A stretch of DNA of 64,000 bases, taken from contig CM060883.1 of assembly GCA_030762935.1 (NCBI GenBank), positions 99,510,501 to 99,574,500 on the forward strand, given 5' to 3'. The stretch comes from Hymenopus coronatus (Eukaryota > Arthropoda > Insecta > Mantodea > Hymenopodidae). The stretch's first letter is position 1. Every line of letters starts with the position of its first letter. The translations under genes and the position numbers were made by a program. Positions 33,941 through 46,505 of the stretch are shown one piece after another. The notes below the pieces were generated by a model, which saw only the letters and a list, made by a program, of their open reading frames with translations, did not search any database and was not told where the DNA came from.

Positions 33941-36486
33941 ACTCTTATAATAGCTATATCACTACTAAACCCTTATACTAGCTATATCACTACTACACTC
34001 TGATACTAGCCATATCACTACTAAACTCTTATACTAGCTATGTCACTACTACACTCTTATACTAGCCATATCACTACTAAACTCTTATACTACCTATATC
34101 ACTACTACACTCGTATACTAGCCATATCACTACTAAACCCTTATACTAGCTATATCACTACTACACTCTGATACTAGCCATATCACTACTAAACTCTTAT
34201 ACTAGCTATGTCACTACTACACTCTTATACTAGCTATATCACTACTAAACTCTTATACTAGCTATATCATTACTACACTCTGATACTAGCCATATCACTA
34301 CAATACTCTTATTCTAGCCATATCACTACTACACTCTTATACTAGCCACATCACTACTAAACTCTTATACTAGCCATATCACTACTAAACTCTTATACTA
34401 GGTGTATCACTACTACACCTTTATACCAGCCATATCACTACTAAACTCTTATACTAGCTATATCACTACTAGATTCTTATACTAGCCATATCACTGCTAC
34501 ACTCTTATACTAGCCATATCACTACTAGACACTCATACTAGTTATATCACTACTAGACACTCATACCAGTTATATCACTACTAGACTCTCATACTAGCGA
34601 TATCACTACTAAACTCTTATACTAGCCATATCACTACTACACTCTTATACTAGCCATATCACTACTACACTCTTATACTAGCCATATCACTACTAAACTC
34701 TCACAATAGACATATCACTACTAAACTCGTATACTATTCATATCACTACTAAACTCTTATACTATCCATATCACTACTAAACTCTTATACTATTCATATC
34801 ACTACTACACTCTTATACAAGCCATATCACTACTACACTTTTATACTAGCCATATCACTACTAAACTCTTATACTATCCATATCACTACTAAACCCATAT
34901 ACTATCCATATCACTACTACACTCTTATACTGGTAATATCACTACTAAACTCTTATACTATCTATATCATTACTACACTCTTATACTAGCCTTATCACTG
35001 CTAAACTCTAATACTATCCATATCACTACTAAACTCTTATAGTAGCCTTATCACCACCACACTCTTATACTAGCCAAATCACTACTACACTCTTATTATA
35101 TCCATATCACTACTAAACTGTTATACTATCCATATCACTACTACACTCTTATACTAGCCATATCACTACTAAACTCTTATACTATCCATATCACTACTAA
35201 ACTCTTATACTACCCATATCACTACTAAACTCTTATACTAGCCATATCACTACTAGACTCTTATACTAGTTATATCACTACTAGACTCTTATACTAGCCA
35301 TATCACTACTACACTCTCATACTAGCCATATAACTACTAAACTCTTATACTAGCTATATCACTACTACACTCTTATACTAGCATATCACTACTAAACTCT
35401 CACACTAGCCATATCACTACTAAACTCTTGTACTAGCCATATCACTATTCGACTCTTATACTAGCCTTATCACTACTAGACTTTATACTAGCTATATCAC
35501 AACTAGACTCTTATACTGGCCATATCACTACTTGACTCTTATACTAGCTATATCACGACTAGACCCTTATACTAGCCATATGACTACTGGACTCTAATAC
35601 AAGCTATATCACTACTAACCTCTTATACTAGCTATATCACTACTAGACTCTTATACTAGCTATATCACTACTAGACTCTTATACTAGCCATATCACTACT
35701 GGACTCTTATACTAGCTATATCACTACTAAACTCTTATACTAGCTATATCACTACTAAACTCTTATACTAGCCATATTACTACTAGATTCTTATACTAGC
35801 CATATCACTACTAGACTCTTATACTAGCTATATGACTGCTACACTCTTATACTAGCTATATCACTACTAGACTCTTAAACTAGCCATATCACTACTACAC
35901 TCTTATACTAGCCATATCACTACTACACTCTTACACTAGCTATATCACTTCTAAACTCTTACACTAGCTATATCACTAATACACTCTCATACTAGCTTTA
36001 TCACAACTACACTCTTATACTATGCGTATCACTACTAGAATCTCATACTACCCATATCACTAGTACACTCTTATACTAGCTATATCACTACTAGACTCTT
36101 ATACTAGCTATGTCACTACTACACCCTTATACTAGCCATATCACTACTAAACTCTTATACTAGCTATAACACTACTACACTCTTATACTAGATATATCAC
36201 TACTAAACTCTTATACTAGCTATAACACTACTACACTCTTATACTAGCCATATCCCTACTAAACTCTTATACTAGCTATATCACTACTAAACTCATATAC
36301 TAGCCATATCACTACTAGACTCCTATACTAGCCATATCACTACTAGACTCTTATACTAGCTCTATCAATACTACACTCTTATACTAGCCATATCACTTCT
36401 AGACTCTTATACTAGCTATATCACTACTAGACTCTTATACTAGCCATATCACTACTAGACTCTTATACTAGCTATATCACTACTAC
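33941..36486. repeat. 2.5-kb satellite duplication, copy 2 (2,546 bp)
   Basis: This is the right member of the tandem pair, 2,546 bp long. It keeps the two units missing from copy 1. The right end is placed where TCACTACTACACTCTTATAC is followed by TAGCC, whereas copy 1 runs into TAGCTATATC. Such pairs are expected from unequal exchange or replication slippage inside a homogeneous array. Confidence 0.9.
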
Positions 36487-36680
36487 ACTCTTATACTAGC
36501 CATATCACTACTAGACTCTTATACTAGTCATATCACTACTACACTCTTATACTAGCCATATCACTACTAAACTCTTATACTAGCTATATCACTACTACAC
36601 TCTTATACTAGCCATATTACTACTAAACTCTTATACTAGCCATATCACTGCTAGACTCTTATACTAGCTATATCACTACT

Positions 36681-38310
36681 GGACTCTCATACTAGTTATA
36701 TCACTATTTAGACTCTCATACTAGCGATATCACTACTAGACACTTATACTAGATATATCATTACTAGACACTCATATAAGTTATATCACTATTAGACACT
36801 CATACTAGTTATATCACTACTAGACACTCATACTAGTTATATCCCTACTAGACACTCATACTAGTTATATCACTAATAGCCACTCATGCGAGTTAAATCA
36901 CTACTAGACACTCATACTAGTTATATCACTACTAGACACTCATACTAGTTATATCACTCCTAGACACTCATACTAGTTATATTACTACTAGACACTCTTA
37001 CTAGTTATATCACTACTAGACACTCATACTAGTTATATCACTACTAGACACGCATACTAGTTATATCACTACTAGACACTCATTCTAATTATATCACTAC
37101 TACACTCTTATACTAGCCATATCACTACTAGACACTTATACTAGCTATATCAGTACTGGACTCTCATACTAGCCATATCACTATAGACCCTTATACTAGT
37201 TATATCACTACCAGACTCTTATACTAGCTATATCACTACTACACTTTTATACTAGCCATATCACTACTACACTCCCATATGAGACATATCACTACTACAC
37301 TCTTATACTAGCTATATCACTACCACAGTCTAATACTAGCCATATCACTACTAGACTCTTATACTAGCCATATCACTACTGGACTCTTATACTAGCCATA
37401 TCACTACTAGACTCTTATACTAGCCATATCACTACTAGACTCTTATACTTGCCATATCACTACTACACTCTCATACTAGCCATATCACTACTACACTCTC
37501 ATACTAGAAATATCACTACCAGACACTTATACTAGCCATATCACTACTACACTCTTATACTAGCTATATTACTACTAAACTCTCATACTAGCCATATCAC
37601 TACTAGACTCTAATTCTAGCCATATCACTACTAGACACTCATACTAGTTATAGCACTACTGCACTCTTATACTAGTTTTATCACTACTGGACTTTTATAC
37701 TACCCATATCACTACTAGACACTAATACTAGTTATATCACTACTGGACTCTTACACTAGCCATATCACTACTAGACACTCGGACTAGTTATATCACTACT
37801 ACACTCTTATACTAGCCATATCACTACTAAACTCTTATACTAGCCATATCACTACTAGACTCTTTTACTAGTTATATCATTACTGGAATCTCATACTAGT
37901 TATATAACTACTAGACTCTCATACTAGCGATATCACTACTAGACACTCATACTAGTTATATCACTACTAGACATCTCATACTAGTTATATCATTACTAGA
38001 CTCTCATACTAGTTATATCACTACTAGACACTCATACGAGTTATATCACTACGAGACACTCATACGAGTTATATCACTACTAGACACTCATACGAGTTAT
38101 ATCACTACTAGACACTCATACGAGTTATATCACTACTAGACACTCATACGAGTTATATCACTACTAGACACTCATACGAGTTATATCACTACGAGACACT
38201 CATACGAGTTATATCACTACGAGACACTCATACTAGTTATATCACTACTAGACACTCATACGAGTTATATCACTACTAGACACTCATACGAGTTATATCA
38301 CTACTAGACA
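36681..38310. repeat. Satellite block 5: GACACTCATACTAGTTATATC units
   Basis: Units change to CACTCATACTAGTTATATC and TCTCATACTAGTTATATC forms. At about 38,034-38,293, nine of ten consecutive units carry ATACGAG in place of ATACTAG. This introduces a CpG into every unit of a satellite that otherwise almost lacks CpG. Confidence 0.85.
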
Positions 38311-40870
38311 CTCATACTAGCCATATCACTACTGGAAACTCATACCAGCCATATCACTACTGGACACTCATACTAGCCATATCACTACAGGACACACATA
38401 CTAGCCATATCACTACTGGACACTCATACTAGCCATATCACTACTGGACACTCATACTAGCCATATCACTACCGGACACACATACTAGCCATAGCTCTAC
38501 TGGACACTCATACTAGCCATATCACTACTGGACACTAATACCAGCCATATCACTACTGGACACTCATACTAGAGATATCAATACTGGACAATTATACTAG
38601 CCATATCACTACTGGACACACATACTAGCCATATCACTACTGGGCACTCATACTAGCCATATTACTACTGGACACTCATACTAGCCATATCACTACTGGA
38701 CACTCATACTAGCCATATCACTACTGAACACACATATTAGTTATATCAGACACTCTTACTACCCATATCACTACTGGACACACATACTAGCCACATCACT
38801 ACTGGACACTCATACTAGCCAATTCACTACTGTACTCTCATACTAGCCATATCACTACTGGACACACATACTAGCCATATCACTACTGGACACACATACT
38901 AGCAATATCACTACTGGACACTCTTATTGCCATATCACTACTGGACACACATACTAGTTATATCACTACTGGACACTCATACTACCCATATCACTACTGG
39001 ACACTCATAGTAGCCATATCACTACTGGACACTCATATTAGCCATATCACTACTGGACACTCAAACTAGCCATATCACTACTGGACACACATACTAGCCA
39101 TAGCACTACTGGACACTCATACTAGCCATATCACTATTGGACACTCATACCAGCCATATCACTACTGGACACTCATACTAGCCATATCACTACTGGACAC
39201 TCATACCAGTTATACCACTACTGGACACACATACTAGCCATATCACTACTGGGCTCTCATACTAGCCATATCACTACTGGACACTTATACTAACCATATC
39301 ACTACTGGACACTCATACTAGCCATACACTACTGGACACTCATACTAGCCGTATCACTACTGGACACTCATACTAGCCATATCACTACTGGACACTAATA
39401 CTAGGCATATCACTACTGGACACTCATATTAGCCATATCACTACTTGACACACATACTAGTTATATCAGACACTCCTACTACCCATATCACTACTGGACA
39501 CACATACTAGCTATATCACTACTGGACACTCATACTAGTCATATCACTACTGGACTCTCATACTAGCCATATCACTACTGAACACTCATACTAACCATAT
39601 CACTACTGGACTCTCATTCTAGCCATATCACTACTGGACACTCATACTAGCCATATCACTACTGGACTCTCATACTAGCCATATCACTACTGGACACTCA
39701 TACCAACCATATCACTTCTGGACACTCATACTAGCCATATCACTACTGGACACTCATACTAGCCAGATCACTACTGGACACACATACTAGTTATATCAGA
39801 CACTCCTACTACCCATATCAGTACTGGACACACATACTAGCCATATCACTACTGGACACTCATTCTAGCCATATCACTACTGGACGCTCATACTAGCCAT
39901 ATCACTACTGGACATTCATACTAGCCATATCACTACTGGACACACATACTCGCCATATCACTACTGGACACTCATATTAGCCATATCACTACTGGACTCT
40001 CATACTAGCCATATCACTACTGGACACACATACTAGCCATATCACTACTGGACACTCATATTGCCATATCACTACTGGACACACATACTAGTTATATCAC
40101 TACTGGACACTCATACTAGCCATATCACTACTGGACACTCATACTAGCCATATCACTACTGGACACTCATACTAGCCATATCACTACTGGACACTCATAT
40201 TAGCCATATCACTACTGGACTCTCATACTAGCCATATCACTACTGGACACACATACTAGCCATATCACTACTGGACACTCATATTAGCCATATCACTACT
40301 GGACTCTCATACTAGCCATATCACTACTGGACTCTCATACTAGCCATATCACTACTGGACACACATACTAGCCATATCACTACTGGACACTCATATTGCC
40401 ATATCACTACTGGACTCTCATACTAGCCATATCACTACTGGACTCTCATATTAGCCATATCACTACTGGACTCTCATATTGCCATATCACTACTGGACTC
40501 TCATACTAGCCATATCACTACTGGACACTCATATTAGCCATATCACTACTGGACTCTCATACTAGCCATATCACTACTGGACTCTCATACTAGCCATATC
40601 ACTACTGGACACTCATACTAGCCATATCACTACTGGACACTCATATTAGCCATATCACTACTGGACTCTCATACTAGCCATATCACTACTGGACACACAT
40701 ACTAGCCATATCACTACTGGACACTCATATTGCCATATCACTACTGGACACACATACTAGTTATATCACTACTGGACACTCATACTACCCATATCACTAC
40801 TGGACACTCATACTAGCCATATCACTACTGGACACTCATACTAGCCATATCACTACTGGACACTCATACT
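38311..40870. repeat. Satellite block 6: GGACACTCATACTAGCC units
   Basis: Units carry CATATCACTACTGGACAC with either ACTCATACTAGCC or ACACATACTAGCC. The switch from CTACTAGAC to CTACTGGAC is abrupt at about 38,330. Shortened units (CATATTGCCATATC, three bases missing) recur at about 38,930, 40,060, 40,390, 40,470 and 40,725, in similar local contexts, as markers of copied segments. Confidence 0.85.
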
Positions 40871-41440
40871 AGCTATATCACTATTAGACACTCATACTAG
40901 CCATATCATTACTGGGCACTCATACTAGCCATATCACTACTGGACACTCATACTAACTATATCACTACTGGACACTCAAACTAGCTATATCACACTTAGA
41001 CACTCATACTAGCCATATCACTATTAGTCACTCATACTAGCTATATCACTACTGGACACTCATACTAGCCATATCACTATTAGTCACTCATACTAGCTAT
41101 ATCACACTTAGACACTCATACTAGCCATATCACTATTAGTCACTCATACTAGCTATATCACACTTAGACACTCATACTAGCCATATCACTATTAGTCACT
41201 CATACTAGCCATATCACTACTGGACACTCATACTAGCCATATCACTACTGGACACTCATACTAGCTATATCACTATTAGACACTCATACTAGCCATATCA
41301 TTACTGGGCACTCATACTAGCCATATCACTACTGGACACTCATACTAACTATATCACTACTGGACACTCAAACTAGCTATATCACACTTAGACACTCATA
41401 CTAGCCATATCACTATTAGTCACTCATACTAGCTATATCA
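40871..41440. repeat. Satellite block 7: 56-bp dimers and 392-bp tandem duplication
   Basis: A two-unit repeat alternates CACTATTAGTCACTCATAC with ATCACACTTAGACACTCATA about four times (41,020-41,215). A larger segment starting at AGCTATATCACTATTAGAC (40,871) recurs at 41,263, an offset of 392 bp, exactly 14 units. This is the clearest short higher-order organisation in the array. Confidence 0.85.
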
Positions 41441-43195
41441 CTACTGGACTCACATACTAGCTATATCACTACTGGACTGTCATACTAGCCATATCACTAC
41501 TGGACTGGCATACTAGCAATATCGCTATTAGACACTCATACTAGCTATATCACTACTGGACTGTCATACTAGCCATATCACTATTAGACACTCATACTAA
41601 CCATATCACTATTAGACACTCATACTAGCGATATCACTATTAGACACTCATACTAGCCATATCACTATTAGACACTCATACTAGCCATATCACTATTAGA
41701 CACTCATACTAGCCATATCACTATTAGACACTCATACTAGCCATATCACTATTAGACACTCATACTAGCCATATCACTATTAGACACTCATACTAGCCAT
41801 ATCACTATTAGACACTCATACTAGCCATATCACTATTAGACACTCATACTAGCTATATCACTCTTAGACACTCATATTAGACATATCACTATTAGACACT
41901 CATACTAGCTATATCACTATTAGACACTCATACTAGCCATATCACTATTAGACACTCATACTAGCTATATCACTCTTAGACACTCATACTAGCCATATCA
42001 CTATTAGACACTCATATTAGACATATCTCTATTAGACACTCATACTAGCCATATCACTACTGGACTGTCATACTAGCCATATCACTACTGGACACACATA
42101 CTAGCTATATCACCATTAGACACTCATACTAGCTATATCACTGCTGGACACACATACTAGCCATATCATTACTGGACACACATACTAGCTTTATCACTCT
42201 TAGACACTCATACTAGCCATATCGCTCCTGGACACACATACTAGGTATATCACTATTAGACACTCATACTAGCCATATCACTGCTGGACTGTCTTACTAG
42301 CCATATGACTACTGGACACACATACTAACCATATCACTATTAGACACTCATACTAGCCTTATCACTACTGGACACTCATACTAGCCATATCACTACTGGA
42401 CACTCATACTAGCCATATCACTATTAGACACTCATGCTAGCCATATCACTACTGGACACTCATACTAGCCATATCACTACTGGACACTCATACTAGCCAT
42501 ATCACTACTGGACACTCATGCTAGCCTTATCACTACTGGACACTCATACTAGCCATATCACTACTGGACACTCATACTAGCCATATCACTACTGGACACT
42601 CATACTAGCCATATCACTACTGGACACACATACTAGCCATATCACTATTAGACACTCATGCTAGCCATATCACTACTGGACACACATACTAGCCATATCA
42701 CTATTAGACACTCATGCTAGCCATATCATTACTGGACACACATACTAGCTATATCACTATTAGACACTCTTACTAGCCATATCACTGCTGGACTGTCTTA
42801 CTAGCCATATCACTACTGGACACACATACTAGCCATATCACTATTAGACACTCATACTAGCAATATCACTGATGGACTGTCATACTAGCCATATCACTAC
42901 TGGACTGTCATACTAGCCATATCGCTACGTGTTTGTCGTACTAGCCATATCACTACTGAACTGTCGTACTAGCCATATCACTACTAGCCTGTCATACTAG
43001 CCATATCGCTACTGGTTTGTTGTACTAGCCATATCACTACTGAACTGTCGTACTAGCCATATCACTACTGGACTGTCATACTAGCCATATCACTACTGGA
43101 CTACCGTACTAGCCATATCACTACTAGCCTGTCATACTAGCCATATCGCTACTGGTTTATCGTACTAGCCATATCACTACTAGACACTCATGCTT
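41441..43195. repeat. Satellite block 8: CATATCACTATTAGACAC and later variants
   Basis: At 41,580-42,050 there are many near-identical units with CATATCACTATTAGACAC. At 42,050-42,900 these mix with ACACATACTAGCC and CTGCTGGACTGTC forms. At about 42,900-43,190 there is a small group with CpG-containing units (TTTGTCGTACTAGCC, ATCGCTACTGG). Confidence 0.8.
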
Positions 43196-44299
43196 GCCAT
43201 ATTACTACTGGACTGTTATACTAGCCATATCACTACTAGAGACTATTACTAGCCATATCACTACTAGAGACTATTACTAGCCATATCACTACTAGACACT
43301 CATACGAGCCATATCACCGCTAGACACTCAGACTAGCCATATCACTATTAGACACTTATATTAGACATATCACTACTAGACACTCATACTAGCCATATCA
43401 CTATTAGACACTTATATTAGACATATCACTACTAGACATTCATACTAGCCATATCACTATTAGACACTTATATTAGGCATATCACTACTAGAGACTATTA
43501 CTAGCCATATCACCACTAGACACTCATACTAGCCATATCACTACTAGACACTCATGCTTGCCATATTACTACTGGACTATCATACTATTTATATCACTAC
43601 AGGTTTGACGTACTAGCCATATCACTACTAGAGACTATTACTAGCCATATCATTACTAGACACTCATACGAGCCATATCACCACTAGACACTCATACTAG
43701 CCATATCACTACTGGACACTCATACTAGCTATATCACTACTGGACAATCATACCAGCCATATCACTACTGGACACTCATACTAGCCATATCACTACCGGA
43801 CACTCATACTAGCCATATCACTACTGGACAATCATACTAGCCATATCACTACTGGACACACATACTAGCCATATCACTATTGGACACTCATACTAGACAT
43901 ATCACTACTATACACTCATACTAGCCATATCACTATTAGACACTTATATTAGACATATCACTACTAGACACTCATACTAGCCATATCACTATTTGACACT
44001 GATATTAGACATATCACTATTAGACACTCATACTAGCCATATCACTACTAGACACTCATACTAGCCATATCATTACTAGACACTCATACTAGCCATATCA
44101 CTATTAGACACTTATATTAGACATATCACTACTAGACACTCATACTAGCCATATCCCTATTAGACACTTATATTAGACATATCACTACTAGACACTCATA
44201 CTAGCCATACCACTATTAGACACTTATATTAGACATATCACTACTAGACACTTATACTAGCCATATCACTACTAGATACTCATACTAGCCATATCACTG
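43196..44299. repeat. Satellite block 9: right end of the 28-bp array
   Basis: Units alternate between CACTCATACTAGCC and ACTTATATTAGACATATC, often as two-unit dimers (for example 43,330-43,470 and 43,920-44,250). The array stops after a unit ending CATATCACT at about 44,299 and the next satellite starts at once. Confidence 0.85.
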
Positions 44300-46505
44300 A
44301 TCAATGTGGTGGTATAATGAGCATGTCAGTAGAAGTAGCAAGACTGACCAATGAGGTGGTATAATGAGCAGGTCAACAGAAGTAGCAAGACTGACCAATG
44401 TGGTGGTATAATGAGCATGTCAGCCGAAGTAGCAAGACTGACCAATGTGGTGGCATAATCAGCATGTCAGTAGAAGTGGAAAGACTGACTAATGTGGTGG
44501 TATAATGAGCATGTCAGCCGAAGTAGCAAGACTGACCAATGTGGTGGCATAATCAGCATGTCAGCAGAAGTAGCAAGACTGACTAATGTGGAGGCATGAT
44601 GAGCATGTTAGCAGAAGTAGCAAGACTGATCAATGTGGTGGCATAATGAGTATGTTAGCAGAAGTAGCAATTGACTAATGTGGCATACTGAGTATGTCAG
44701 CAGAATTAGCAAGACTGACTAATGTGGCATTATGAGGATGTCAGCAGAAGTAGCAAGACTGACTAATGTGGAGGCATGATGAGCATGTCAGCAGAAGTAG
44801 CAAACTGACTAATGTGGCATAATGAGCATTTCAGCAGAAGTAGCAAGACTGATCAATGTGGTGGCATAATGAGTATGTTAGCAGAAGTGGCAAACTGACT
44901 AATGTGGCATAATGAGTATGTGAGCAGAATTAGCAAGACTGACATACGGAATAATGAAAATGTTAGACAAGTAGCAATAATGACTAATGTGGTGGCATAA
45001 TGAGTATGTCAGCAGAAGTAGCAAGACTGAGCAATGTGGTGGTACAATGAGCATGTCAGCAGAAGTAAGAAGACTGACCAATGTGGTGGTATAATGAGCA
45101 TGTCAGCAGAAGTAGCAAGGCTGACCAATGTGGTGGCATAATGAGCATGTAGGAAGAAGTAGCAAGACTGACTAACGTGGAGGCATAATGAGCATGTCAG
45201 CAGAAGTAGCAAGATCGACTAATGTGGCATAATGAGCATGTCAGCAGAAGTAGCAAGATCGACTAATGTGGCATAATGAGCATGTCAGCAGAAGTAGCAT
45301 GTCTGACCAATGTGGTGGTATAATGTGCATGTCAGCAGAGGTAGCAAGACTGACTAATGGGGTATAATGAGCATGTCAGCAGAAGTAGCGGTACTGACTA
45401 ATGTGGTATAATGAGCAAGTCAGGAGAAGTCGCAAGACTTTCAAATGTGGTGGTATAGTGAGGAAGTTAGCAGAAGTAGCAAGACTGATAAATGTGGTGG
45501 CATAATTAGTATGTCAGCAGAAGTAGCAAGATTGACCAATGTGGTGGTATAATGACCATGTCAGCAGAAAAAGCAAGATTGACCAATGTGGTGGTATAAT
45601 GACCATGTCAGCAGAAGTAGCAAGACTGACCAATGAGGTGGTATAATGAGCAGGTCAACAGAAGTAGCAAGACTGACCAATGTGGTGGTATAATGAGCAT
45701 GTCAGCCGAAGTAGCAAGACTGACCAATGTGGTGGCATAATCAGCATGTCAGTAGAAGTGGAAAGACTGACTAATGTGGTGGTATAATGAGGTTGTCAGT
45801 AGAAGTAACAAGACTGACTAATGTGGTGGTATAATGAGGTTGTCAGCAGAAGTAGCAAGACTGACCAATGTGGTGGCATAATCAGCATGTCAGTAGAAGT
45901 AGCAAGACTGACTAATGTGGTGGTATAATGAGCATGTAAGCAGAAGTAGCAAGACTGACTAATGTGGTGGTATAATGAGCATGTAAGCAGAAGTAGCAAG
46001 ACTGATCAATGTGGTGGCATAATGAGCATGTCAGCAGAAGTAGCAAGACTGATCAATGTGGTGGCATAATGAGCATGTCAGAAGAAGTAGCAAGACTGAC
46101 TAACGTGGAGGCATAATGAGCACGTCAGCAGAAGTAGCAAGACTGATCAATGTGGTGGCATAATGAGCATGTCAGCAGAAGTAGCAAGACTGATCAATGT
46201 GGTGGCATAATGAGCATGTGAGCAGAAGTAGCAAGACTGATCAATGTGGTGGCATAATGAGCATGTCAGCAGAAGTAGCAAGACTGATCAATGTGGTGGT
46301 ATAATGAGCATGTCAGCAGAAGTAGCAAGATGGACCAAAGTGGTAGCATATAGAGCATGTCTGCAGAAGTAGCAAGACTGATCAATGTGGTGGTATAATG
46401 AGCATGTCAGCAGAAGTAGCAAGACTGACAAATGTGATATAATGAGCATGTCAGCAGAAGCAGCAAGACTGACCAATGTGGTATAATGAGCATGTGAGCA
46501 GAAGG
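44300..46505. repeat. 47-bp satellite array, about 47 copies
   Basis: Seen directly: tandem copies of a 47-bp unit with landmarks GACCAATGTGGTGG, TATAATGAGCATGTCAGC and AGAAGTAGCAAGACT. Variants replace TATAATG by CATAATG and drop three bases (GTGGCATAATG) to give 44-bp units. It shares no clear similarity with the 28-bp satellite. The segment from 44,345 (GACCAATGAGGTGG) recurs at 45,628, an offset of 1,283 bp, so this array also grows by multi-unit duplication. The - strand has low stop density and gives repetitive frames of up to about 87 codons (such as Leu-Leu-Leu-Thr-Cys-Ser-Leu). These follow from unit composition and are not genes. Confidence 0.95.

Larger units (their letters stand above)
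9701..36680. repeat. Satellite block 4: long CTTATACTAGC region with large duplications
   Basis: The same general unit type as block 2 continues. The block is dominated by multi-kilobase copies of array segments listed separately (7,947-bp and 2,546-bp periods). Its left part (about 10.4-11.7 kb) resembles 5.8-7.3 kb in the order of its variant units. Confidence 0.85.
1..44299. repeat. 28-bp satellite array, about 1,580 copies
   Basis: Seen directly: an uninterrupted tandem array of a 28-bp unit fills this interval and continues past the left edge. The commonest unit has a TATACTAGC half followed by a CATATCACTACTA half. It has 9 A, 9 T, 8 C and 2 G on the + strand, about 36% GC with strong C-over-G skew, and no CpG. 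Each unit carries CTAG twice and TAG/TGA/TAA triplets. Because 28 is not a multiple of 3, stops fall in every frame, so nothing here codes for protein. Most units are exactly 28 bp, with a few 26-31 bp variants. Inferred role: satellite heterochromatin, possibly pericentromeric or subtelomeric. No telomere motif such as TTAGG is present. Confidence 0.97.

Noticed and set aside
1..44299. CRISPR array (28-bp repeat length)
   Set aside because: The 28-bp units touch one another with no unique spacers, the copies differ from each other, no cas genes are present and the genome is eukaryotic. It is a satellite.
1..44299. Telomeric repeat array
   Set aside because: No TTAGG, TTAGGG or similar short G-rich motif. 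The unit is 28 bp and low in G on the + strand; the complementary strand is G-rich but does not have a telomere-type repeat.
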